From the NCBI GenBank assembly GCA_964590135.1, contig CAZPVX010000021.1, positions 17,966 through 81,965 on the forward strand: 64,000 bases of DNA, written 5' to 3'. Source of the DNA: JBDHWI01 sp964590135. GTDB lineage: Bacteria > Chloroflexota > Anaerolineae > J036 > Brachytrichaceae. This document shows, piece after piece, positions 35,392-43,065 of this stretch (positions are counted from its first letter, which is position 1; every line of letters begins with the position of its first letter). The notes under the pieces are model-generated. The model searched no databases and was not told the DNA's origin. It saw nothing but the letters and a program-made list of their open reading frames with translations. A program made the translations under genes and the position numbers.

Positions 35392-36303
35392 TCACCTGCG
35401 TTTGGCAAGGGTGATGAAGGCGACGCCGGCGACGATGATGCCGATGGCGAGCAGGCTGAGCGGTGTGACGCTTTCACCGAGCAGCACCATGCCGAGGATG
35501 AGCGCCACCACCGGGTTGACGTATGAGTAGCTCGATGCGAGCGCCGGCCGCAACTTGTGCAGCACGAGGTTGTATGACGTGAAGCCGACGATGGCGGCGA
35601 AGAAGAGAAAGACGAAGCCGGCCATTGCCTCTGGCGCAATCTGCGTCGGCAGGTGTTCGCCGCGCAGCAGGCCGGTTACGAGCAGCATCGGCCCGCCCAT
35701 CAGCATCTCTGTTGCGGACATCATCGCGCCGCTGGGCAGGCTCAGCTTCTCGCGACCCAGCACCGAGCCAAACGCCCAGCTCAATGTGCCGATCAACAGC
35801 GCGATGGCGCCGAGCGGCTGACCGCGCAATTCGCCCTGTGCATTCAGCAGCAGCACGCCGGCGAAGCCAATTGCGATGCCGATCCACTCGATGCGATGTG
35901 GCCACTTGCCAAACAGGCCGGAGAAAATGGCAAAGGCGATGGGTGACGACGCCAGCACGGCAGCGGTCAGGCTGGAGGAGACGTATTGTTCGGCGAAGGC
36001 GACCATGCCGTTGCCGCCGACGATGAGCAAGCCGCCGAAGATGGCTGAGTGCAGCCATTGCCGGCGGGTGGGCATGGGGGCGCGGCGCAACCAGAGGAAG
36101 GCAAACATGCACCCGCCGGCGAGTATGAAGCGCAACCCGCCCATCAAAAACGGCGGAAAGCTGATCAGCGCGACCTTGATGCCAAGATAGGTCGATCCCC
36201 ACAGCACGTAGAGGACGAGCAGGGCGATCAGCGCATCGAGAGGGATGGCGCGCGTCTGCGCCGCCGGCGCTGCACTCTCCGCAGGCAATGACTTCGAGGC
36301 CAT
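35392..36303 (-). CDS. EamA-family exporter (YedA-like)
   Basis: A 303-residue drug/metabolite transporter with about ten membrane helices and two EamA repeats: VLYVLWGSTYLGIKVALISF...FLMGGLRFILAGG and, in the second half, PALASSYSYVNPVVALILGMVLLGE. GNGMVAFAEQYVSSSLTAAVLAS matches the E. coli YedA group. The substrate is unknown. Start at 36303 (MASKSLPAES); a longer frame exists. It converges on acpS and is divergent from the DinB gene. Confidence 0.85.
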   Translation of the reverse strand: MASKSLPAESAAPAAQTRAIPLDALIALLVLYVLWGSTYLGIKVALISFPPFLMGGLRFILAGGCMFAFLWLRRAPMPTRRQWLHSAIFGGLLIVGGNGMVAFAEQYVSSSLTAAVLASSPIAFAIFSGLFGKWPHRIEWIGIAIGFAGVLLLNAQGELRGQPLGAIALLIGTLSWAFGSVLGREKLSLPSGAMMSATEMLMGGPMLLVTGLLRGEHLPTQIAPEAMAGFVFLFFAAIVGFTSYNLVLHKLRPALASSYSYVNPVVALILGMVLLGESVTPLSLLAIGIIVAGVAFITLAKRR

Positions 36304-36367
36304 GAATGTGGCGACTATACATGGCAATCAACCCGAACGCGCATGCGCTGCATTACACTTCTCTGCC

Positions 36368-36877
36368 ATGCACAAACGCGATTTCGAACTCCTGGTCGAA
36401 TTTCACTACTGGGCGACCAAAAAGATCCTCGACAAGGCGGCGAAGCTGAGCGACGAGCAGTTCGTCGCGCCGCAGCCGGCCGGCTTCAGCGCCGGCAGCA
36501 TGCGCGGCACACTCGTCCACGCCATGGGCGCGGAGTGGGCATGGCGAATGCGCTTGCAACAAGGCGTGTCGCCGACGGCGTTCCCCAATGAGCGCGAGTT
36601 TCCCAACTTGTCGGCGCTGATTCTGCGCTGGGCGACGGAAGAGGATCGACTGCGCGCGTATGTCGCCGGCCTCAGCGACGAGGATCTGGACGAGACGGTG
36701 GCCTACAAGAGCATGGCCGGCCAGGAGCGCGCCAACACAGTCGGCCATGCGCTGCTGCAGGTGGTCTTGCACGGCCAGCAGCATCGCGCCGAATGCGCGG
36801 CCATGCTCACCGATTTCGGTCAGTCGCCCGGTAACATCGATTTTCTGTACTATCTGATCGAGAAGAACATCGCATAA
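36368..36877 (+). CDS. DinB-family four-helix protein
   Basis: A 169-residue protein with the DinB/YfiT fold: FELLVEFHYWATKKILDKA (first His), GTLVHAMGAEWAWRMRLQQG (second His) and NTVGHALLQVVLHGQQHRAECAAML (HxxxH third and fourth), the usual three-His metal site. Family members are thiol-S-transferases or damage-induced proteins of unclear role. It starts 64 bases from a divergent transporter gene. Confidence 0.85.
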   Translation: MHKRDFELLVEFHYWATKKILDKAAKLSDEQFVAPQPAGFSAGSMRGTLVHAMGAEWAWRMRLQQGVSPTAFPNEREFPNLSALILRWATEEDRLRAYVAGLSDEDLDETVAYKSMAGQERANTVGHALLQVVLHGQQHRAECAAMLTDFGQSPGNIDFLYYLIEKNIA

Positions 36878-36906
36878 GCAGCACTCTGCGCCGTCTCCTC
36901 TTCAGC

Positions 36907-38040
36907 TCAAAAGTTCCGCCAGCGGATGTGGCCGATGTGCATGTTGGTCTGGCCGTGCATTGCAAGGTCAGCCAGCGCGCGGCCAATGCCGATGCCAAAC
37001 TTGAAGCCGTGCCCGCTGCACGGTGAACTGACCAGGATGTTCGGGTGCGCCGGCGCAACATCCACCACAAAATCTTCGTCCGGCGTTGTCGTGTAGAGGC
37101 AGGCTGTTGGCTCGAATGGCGCGCCGGCGGCATCGGGCAGGTAGCGTCGTGCATACGCCAGCAGTCGCTGCGTCACTGCCTCGCGTGGCGCGCGCTCGCT
37201 GTTCGGGTCGATCTGGTAGTGGTCGTGATGGAAGCCAATTTTCACGCCGCGCGCGCCGATGATCGGGAAGCCGTAGCCTACATCCTGGCTACGCCAGTGA
37301 ATGAAAATGGGGAACGCGCCGCGCTCGAACGCAGCTTCATTTGCGACGGGCTTGAAGTAGACGACCTGCTCCTGTGTTACCTTCAAGGGCAGCGCCAGGT
37401 CGATGTGCGCGAGCAGGCCATTCAGCCAGGCGCCGCCGGCGATGATGAGTTTGCGCGCGCGATACACCCCCTTCGCTGTCGTCACCTTCACTTCATCGCC
37501 GGCGTCCTCGATCTTCGTCACTGCCTCATCTTCGCGAACAGTTGCGCCGTGTTGGGCGGCCAGTGTCGCCATCACCTGCACGCAGCGTGTGGCACGCAGA
37601 ATGCCGGAGTCGGGCGAGCGCACCGCCAGCGCTGCATCCCCCAGCCGCCATTGCGGGTAACGCTGTCGCAACTGCGCGGCATCAAGTTGCTCGAAGGGCG
37701 CGCCGATCTGGGCAAGGGTGTTGGCGACAGCATGCACGTCGTGATGGCGCGCCGGCTCATCGGTCAGGTCGAGTTGATCGGAGTCGAGCAGCAGCGTTTC
37801 GCCGGCCTCGCGCTCCAACGCGCGCCACATTGGCTTGCACTGCATGGCCAGCCTGGCGTATTCAGGGTTGTCGTACGCGAAGCGAAAGATGCGCGATTCG
37901 CCGTGTGAACTGGCGCGAGTGTGGCCGATGTGAAACTGTTCGAGCAGCAGCGTGCGCCGGCCCTGCCTTGCCAGATGATACGCCGTTGCGCTGCCCATCA
38001 CGCCGGCGCCGATCACGATTGCGTCGAAGGTGTCTGCCAT
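36907..38040 (-). CDS. Monomeric sarcosine oxidase / N-methyltryptophan oxidase-like flavoenzyme
   Basis: A 377-residue DAO-family oxidase. FDAIVIGAGVMGSATAYHLARQG binds FAD. The flavin-attachment Cys is expected in SSPCSGHGFKFGIGIGRALADLA, and the substrate region in CLYTTTPDEDFVVD matches the MSOX/SolA group. They oxidise N-methyl groups to formaldehyde and H2O2. The start at 38040 fits the family; an ATG three codons upstream (38049) is also possible. The gene is divergent from the HAS-barrel gene. Confidence 0.85.
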   Translation of the reverse strand: MADTFDAIVIGAGVMGSATAYHLARQGRRTLLLEQFHIGHTRASSHGESRIFRFAYDNPEYARLAMQCKPMWRALEREAGETLLLDSDQLDLTDEPARHHDVHAVANTLAQIGAPFEQLDAAQLRQRYPQWRLGDAALAVRSPDSGILRATRCVQVMATLAAQHGATVREDEAVTKIEDAGDEVKVTTAKGVYRARKLIIAGGAWLNGLLAHIDLALPLKVTQEQVVYFKPVANEAAFERGAFPIFIHWRSQDVGYGFPIIGARGVKIGFHHDHYQIDPNSERAPREAVTQRLLAYARRYLPDAAGAPFEPTACLYTTTPDEDFVVDVAPAHPNILVSSPCSGHGFKFGIGIGRALADLAMHGQTNMHIGHIRWRNF

Positions 38041-38098
38041 GCTCGTCATGTTAGCAAAGATGCTGGCTATAATCGCGTCGAACTTCTGTTCGAGCATC

Positions 38099-38692
38099 AT
38101 GACAACCGTTGGCAAAATCCTCAAGGCGGATACCCGCACGTTTGTGTTTGGCTGCCGCGTGAACAAAAGCGATGTGCCGATCTTCGGCTCACTGGTGAAG
38201 ACGAGCATTCAGTATCGCAATGCCACGCTCTACGGCCTGATCTACAACATCGAAGTGCAGGATGACGGCACCACCAAACTGCTTTCGGTGGCCGACGACG
38301 TGCGCGAGGAGGAGATTCAGTGGCAGCGCGACCGGCGCGTGCCAGTGGAGGCGGCGGTGTTAAGTGTGGGCTATCGCGATGACTTTGAAGGTCAAGCGCG
38401 CATTCGGCATGCGCTGCCGCCGCAACCGCCCATCACACTCGATCTGGTGACGGCGTGTGAGGATGCCGAGGTGATCGCTTTTACCAGCCGACTCGACTTC
38501 TTTCGCCTGATCCTCGATTTCAAGGATGCGCCATGCGATGAGTTGATTGCCGCCGGCGTGCGTCTGGCTGCGGAAGCGCGCCCCGAGTCGCAGCGCGAGA
38601 CCTATCGCATCTCGTGCGGCCAGGAACTTGCGCGGCTGATGGCGAAGGATGCCATGCGTCTCGAAAATCTGCTTCGCCGCATCTCCGATTGA
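38099..38692 (+). CDS. HAS-barrel-like protein paired with a HerA-type ATPase
   Basis: A 197-residue protein. The first 110 residues (GKILKADTRTFVFGCRVNK, IFGSLVKTS, YGLIYNIEVQDDG) look like the HAS barrel that forms the N-terminus of HerA and F1-type ATPases. The rest is helical (CDELIAAGVRLAAEARPESQ, QELARLMAKDAMRLENLLRRI). It sits 21 bases upstream of a HerA-like ATPase with its own HAS barrel, so they are probably a complex. It is not NurA: no nuclease motif is seen. Confidence 0.55.
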   Translation: MTTVGKILKADTRTFVFGCRVNKSDVPIFGSLVKTSIQYRNATLYGLIYNIEVQDDGTTKLLSVADDVREEEIQWQRDRRVPVEAAVLSVGYRDDFEGQARIRHALPPQPPITLDLVTACEDAEVIAFTSRLDFFRLILDFKDAPCDELIAAGVRLAAEARPESQRETYRISCGQELARLMAKDAMRLENLLRRISD

Positions 38693-38713
38693 TCTGCCAC
38701 CTGAAAAGCACCG

Positions 38714-40408
38714 ATGACCAACGCACAAGCATTCCCCGAAAAATTCTTTGGTGTCGATGGCGTAAATGACGCGCCTGACCTGCAGAAGCTAGGCGTGGTG
38801 GTGGGCGGCTCGCTCACCGAGGGCATTCAAGTCAAGCTCAATCGCGACACCCTGATCGAAGGTGTCACCGTCGGCTCATACGTCACGGTCAGAGGCCAGA
38901 CCAATCGCAAGTTCTTCGGCTTGGTCACCGACATTCGCCTCGATTCATCCGACCCGGCGGTGTCGAAGATGCCGCCGGCGGATGATGACTTCATCAACAA
39001 AGTCTATCGCGGCACAGCCGTGTTCGGCGTGCTGGACGTCAAGCCGATGCTGGTGGAAGATGAGCGCGGCGAGGTGAAGCCGGTGAAGACGGTGCCGGCG
39101 CACTTCACTCACGCTTTTCGCGCCACGCCCGAAGAGGTGCAACACATCTTTCAGGTCAAAGAGAAGGCTGTCCACCGCATCGGCGAGGATATCGAGACTG
39201 GCAAGATCGAGATCAACCTCGACCTGGCGCGCTTTGTCGAGCGCAGCAGCGCTGTGTTTGGCCGCAGCGGCACAGGCAAAACCTTCCTCACCGTGCCGCT
39301 GCTGGCCAGCGTGATCAAGCATGACCTCGCCAGTGTACTGGTGTTCGACATGCACAACGACTATGGGCAGAATCTGAAGGCTGACGGCAACAACAGATTG
39401 AAGAGCCTGAAGCAGTTCACTGCCATCTCCAACCGCGTGGTTGTGGTCACGCTGGACGAAGATTCCTCGCGCAAGCGCAACGCCGGCTACGAGTTTGGCT
39501 TCAAGATCAGCTACGACCAGATTGAGCCGGAGGATCTGGAGCAACTCAAGGAAGTGCTGAGCTTCACCGATGTGCAGGTGAATGCGCTGTTCGCCCTGCA
39601 GCGCGCATTCAAGAAACAGTGGATTTTCAAGTTGCTCTCGGAAGAGGGCGATCAGGACATCGAGGATTGGTTTGAGAAAGGCCAGATCGCGAAGGGCACG
39701 TTCTACGCCATGCAACGCAAGCTGCAACGCTTGTTGCGCATGGGCTTCATTCAGGAAGAGACCGCCGGCGACTTCACCGAAAAGGTGCTGAACCACCTGA
39801 CCCGCCATACCAGCGTCGTCGTCGAGTTCGGGCGCTTTGGCAACGATCTGCCGGCGTATGTCTTCGTCGCCAACTTCCTCACGCGCCGCATTCACAAACG
39901 CTATGTCGACTTGAAGGAGGCGTCTGAGGGTGGCGGCGGAGAGGGACCGCACAAACTCGTCATCGCCATCGAGGAGGCCCACAAGTTCCTGGAGCCAGGC
40001 ATCGCCGAGCTCACCATCTTCGGCACCATCGCGCGCGAATTGCGCAAATATAACGTCACGCTGCTGATTGTCGACCAGCGCCCCAGCCAGATCGATGCCG
40101 AGATCATGTCGCAGATCGGCACGCGCATCACCTGCGCATTGAGCGACGAGAAGGACATCAGCGCGGTGTTTGCCGGCGTCAGCGGCGCGCAGCAGTTGCG
40201 CAGCGTGCTGGCTGCGCTCGACAGCAAGCAGCAGGCGCTCATCATGGGTCATGCTGTGCCGATGCCGGTGGTGGTGAAGACAACCGACTACCAGAGCTTC
40301 TACGAGAAGTTTATTGACACGACGATGGAAGCGCCGGCGGCTGAACGCAAGGCTGCCAACGCGAAGAAGATGGGCCGTCACGAGAACAATCCCGACGATC
40401 TCATCTGA
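38714..40408 (+). CDS. HerA-like hexameric ATPase (HAS barrel plus DUF87)
   Basis: A 564-residue ATPase. The N-terminal HAS barrel runs to about residue 100 (KLGVVVGGSLTEGIQVKLN, FFGLVTDIRLDSSDP). The FtsK/HerA-type motor has Walker A GRSGTGKTFL (about residue 184), VLVFDMHNDYG and Walker B VIAIEEAHKF. An arginine-finger-type segment lies near FGTIARELRKYNVTLLIVDQRPSQID. In archaea HerA works with NurA in DNA end resection. Bacterial forms often lack NurA and serve defence or repair. The partner here is the small HAS-barrel protein upstream. Confidence 0.82.
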   Translation: MTNAQAFPEKFFGVDGVNDAPDLQKLGVVVGGSLTEGIQVKLNRDTLIEGVTVGSYVTVRGQTNRKFFGLVTDIRLDSSDPAVSKMPPADDDFINKVYRGTAVFGVLDVKPMLVEDERGEVKPVKTVPAHFTHAFRATPEEVQHIFQVKEKAVHRIGEDIETGKIEINLDLARFVERSSAVFGRSGTGKTFLTVPLLASVIKHDLASVLVFDMHNDYGQNLKADGNNRLKSLKQFTAISNRVVVVTLDEDSSRKRNAGYEFGFKISYDQIEPEDLEQLKEVLSFTDVQVNALFALQRAFKKQWIFKLLSEEGDQDIEDWFEKGQIAKGTFYAMQRKLQRLLRMGFIQEETAGDFTEKVLNHLTRHTSVVVEFGRFGNDLPAYVFVANFLTRRIHKRYVDLKEASEGGGGEGPHKLVIAIEEAHKFLEPGIAELTIFGTIARELRKYNVTLLIVDQRPSQIDAEIMSQIGTRITCALSDEKDISAVFAGVSGAQQLRSVLAALDSKQQALIMGHAVPMPVVVKTTDYQSFYEKFIDTTMEAPAAERKAANAKKMGRHENNPDDLI

Positions 40409-40444
40409 CCGCAACCTCAGATCGCGTCGGTATAATCCCGCCGA

Positions 40445-41623
40445 ATGCGCAAGCGTGATCGTTATGCTGTGCAGTCTCAGCCAAAGCCAGAGGCAAAGCT
40501 GGGGCGTTCTGTCTCAGGGGTCTCGCGCTACCTGACGCACGTTTTTGTCTTTTTCATCCTGCTTGGGGCTGCCATCCTGGCGACGACGCGCCTGATTCAG
40601 CCATCGTCGGCATCGAATGCTGATCAGCCACCCATCGCCGGCTTGCCCGCCTCTGGGCCTGCGGCGCTGCCCGGCCTGCCGGCCACCCAGGAACCGCTGG
40701 TGATCGGCGAGTTCAACTCGGCCAACTCCGAAGTGATCCAGCGTGATTTTGTGCTGGGCGGCAGCGGCGCCGGCGCCGGCGCCGCTATGCGCCCGCGCGA
40801 GTTGACGAACTACAACGTCATCGCCGGCGATACGCTCTTTGGCATCGCGCTCAAGTTTGGCCTGCGCCCCGAAACGGTGCTGTGGTCGAACTACGCCACG
40901 CTCAAGGACAACCCCGATCTCATCAGCATCGGGCAGCAACTGCTCATTCCGCCGCAAGACGGCTTGATCATCGCGGCAGAGCAGGGCGATACCATTGACG
41001 GCATCGCGCGACGTTTCGAGGTCAAGCCGGAGATCATTGCCAGCGAGCCGATCAACAAGCTCACTGGCCTGAATCAGCCCCTGCTGGTCGGGCAGGTGAT
41101 CTATGTGCCGGGCGGGCAGCGCGAGACGGTGCAGTGGCAATTGCCAAAACCGGTGGAGGTGCGGCGCACCACTGCTGGTGTGAAGGTGTATCGCGTCGGT
41201 CGTTGTGGCGAGGTCGCCATCCCCACCCTGGGGAGCGGCAACTTCATCTTCCCAGCCAATCGCCACTATCTGTCAGGCTATAACTTTAGCGGCGTGCATC
41301 CTGGCTTGGACATCGCCGGCCGGCTGGGCGAGCCAATCTACGCATCCGACGCCGGCACGGTGACCTACGCCGGCTACTCGCTGAATGCCGCCGGCCAACC
41401 GGTCGGCTATGGCCAATATGTGGTGCTGGATCACGGCAATGGCTATGTCACGCTCTATGCGCATGCCAGCCAACTCTACGTGAGTTGCGGTCAGCAGGTG
41501 CAAAAGGGCGCGGTCATCGCCGCTGTCGGCTCGGTGGGGCGCTCCACCGGCCCGCATCTGCACTACGAAATACGCTACGGCAATTCCGCAGTCAACCCGT
41601 GGTCGCTGTTGCCGGGGCGGTAG
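40445..41623 (+). CDS. Membrane-anchored LysM-M23 peptidase
   Basis: A 392-residue protein. A membrane span lies near residues 29-50 (YLTHVFVFFILLGAAILATT). Two LysM domains (YNVIAGDTLFGIALKFGL and a second, AEQGDTIDGIARRFEV) bind glycan. The M23 zinc peptidase domain is complete: HPGLDIAG, LYAHASQ and HLHYEIRYG. Such enzymes remodel peptidoglycan outside the membrane. It is the first of two tandem paralogs. Confidence 0.85.
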   Translation: MRKRDRYAVQSQPKPEAKLGRSVSGVSRYLTHVFVFFILLGAAILATTRLIQPSSASNADQPPIAGLPASGPAALPGLPATQEPLVIGEFNSANSEVIQRDFVLGGSGAGAGAAMRPRELTNYNVIAGDTLFGIALKFGLRPETVLWSNYATLKDNPDLISIGQQLLIPPQDGLIIAAEQGDTIDGIARRFEVKPEIIASEPINKLTGLNQPLLVGQVIYVPGGQRETVQWQLPKPVEVRRTTAGVKVYRVGRCGEVAIPTLGSGNFIFPANRHYLSGYNFSGVHPGLDIAGRLGEPIYASDAGTVTYAGYSLNAAGQPVGYGQYVVLDHGNGYVTLYAHASQLYVSCGQQVQKGAVIAAVGSVGRSTGPHLHYEIRYGNSAVNPWSLLPGR

Positions 41624-41682
41624 AATGTGCCGCTGTCAAAGCGCCGGCGATCCCGTTTGCCGGCGCATCGCAATCATCTAGC

Positions 41683-42891
41683 ATGGACTCAAATTCACAG
41701 GAGCCGCGCGACGCGCTCACCCAGCGCACGCAGGCCGTGGTGCAAGCCGCGCGCGATCAGGCGCTCAAGACGCTGGATGCGTCGCGCGGCTTCTTTCAGT
41801 CAGAGGAGGCGCGCTTTCGCATCCTCGTGGTCGTGGGGCGCTTCACCGCTCACGCCGCCATCGTCCTGGTGCTGGCGCTTGCCATCGTGCTGGCAGGATT
41901 GGGTTTGGGCGCGGTGTCGCGCTCGCGCAATGCTGCAAACGGCGCGCCGGCGCTGCCGAGCATGCAAGCCACCTCGCGCTCGCCGGTGATCGTGAACCCG
42001 GGTGGCGGCCGGCTCTTCACCAGCTTCCAACCCGCCGGTGTGACTGAGGGCGACGATTCGGTCATCGTGCGCAACGTGGTGCTGGATTCGCAGAAGCCGG
42101 TCACCGTGCGCAGCAGCATCATCACCTATTCGGTGCAGGCCGGCGACAACGTTGAAACCATCGCCCAGCGCTTCGGGCTGCTGCCCACCACCATCGTCTG
42201 GTCAAACCGCGAAGTCGAGGATAACCCTGACGTGCTGAAGGTCGGCCAGCAACTGAACATCCTGCCGGTGGACGGCGTGTGGTATTCCGTGCAAGCTGAC
42301 GACACACTCTCGTCCATCTCCAGCAAATTCAAGGCCAAGGTTGACGACATCATTGCCTCGCCACTGAACAACCTGAGTGCCGGCGCAAACCTGCTGCCGG
42401 GCCAGCAGATTGTCATCCCGGGCGGCGTTAAACCCTTTGTGGCAAAGGTGGTGGAATCGTCTCGCCAGAGCAGCCGGGCTGCGCCCAAAGCCGGCGCCAG
42501 CTACAGCGGCCCCGCTCCCAACTTCGCCGCCGGCGGCACCTTCGGTTGGCCGACGAATGGCTACATCTCACAGGGTTTTTGGTATGGCCATCGCGCCATC
42601 GATATCGCCAATGCCGTTGGCATTCCTGTGGCCGCTGCTGATGGCGGATATGTCAGCTACGCTGGCTGGAGCAACGCCGGCTACGGCTTCATGGTGCAGA
42701 TCGATCATGGCAATGGCTTCTCCACGCTCTATGCCCATCTCAGTCAGTGGTATGTCGATCCTGGGCAGGCGGTGGCGCGCGGCCAAGTCATTGGCGCGAT
42801 GGGCAGCACCGGCAATAGCACTGGTCCGCACACTCACTTTGAGATTCGCTACGGTGGCGTGCCGCAGAACCCGCTGGTATACCTGCCGTAG
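41683..42891 (+). CDS. Membrane-anchored LysM-M23 peptidase, tandem paralog
   Basis: A 402-residue protein with the same plan as its upstream neighbour: a cytoplasmic N-terminal stretch of about 55 residues, one membrane span (HAAIVLVLALAIVLAGLGLG), two LysM domains (YSVQAGDNVETIAQRFGL and YSVQADDTLSSISSKFKA) and an M23 domain with GHRAIDIAN, LYAHLSQ and HTHFEIRYG, all zinc ligands present. Spaced 59 bases after the first copy, so co-transcribed. A strong terminator follows. Confidence 0.85.
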   Translation: MDSNSQEPRDALTQRTQAVVQAARDQALKTLDASRGFFQSEEARFRILVVVGRFTAHAAIVLVLALAIVLAGLGLGAVSRSRNAANGAPALPSMQATSRSPVIVNPGGGRLFTSFQPAGVTEGDDSVIVRNVVLDSQKPVTVRSSIITYSVQAGDNVETIAQRFGLLPTTIVWSNREVEDNPDVLKVGQQLNILPVDGVWYSVQADDTLSSISSKFKAKVDDIIASPLNNLSAGANLLPGQQIVIPGGVKPFVAKVVESSRQSSRAAPKAGASYSGPAPNFAAGGTFGWPTNGYISQGFWYGHRAIDIANAVGIPVAAADGGYVSYAGWSNAGYGFMVQIDHGNGFSTLYAHLSQWYVDPGQAVARGQVIGAMGSTGNSTGPHTHFEIRYGGVPQNPLVYLP

Positions 42892-42920
42892 TTCAGTGGA
42901 CATTCAGTCAGGGCAATGTC

Positions 42921-42957
42921 ATACGGGCAGCCGATTCGGTTGCCCGTATTCTTTTTT
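42921..42957 (+). terminator. Rho-independent terminator after the M23 pair
   Basis: ATACGGGCAGCCG (42921-42933) pairs with CGGTTGCCCGTAT (42937-42949) around ATT, one G-T pair, then T C T6 (to 42957). This isolates the LysM-M23 unit from the Clp-like gene and shows that the open frame upstream of 42960 is not translated as part of that gene. Confidence 0.9.
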
Positions 42958-43065
42958 ACAATCAACGGCATGATCTCGATGGAGGGCTCCTTTCAGGATG
43001 GCGATGAGATTCCTTTCTCATTCGAACTGCCATCCAATCTCGCAAGAATTCTCAAGCGCAGAATC

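Noticed and set aside
38945..40414. A 489-codon minus-strand frame opposite the HerA-like gene
   Set aside because: Shadow frame. The plus-strand frame has Walker A and B in the right order.
42916..43065. N-terminal extension of the Clp-RF2 gene
   Set aside because: It would start inside a strong terminator, third codon positions are not GC-rich, and rare AGA codons appear.
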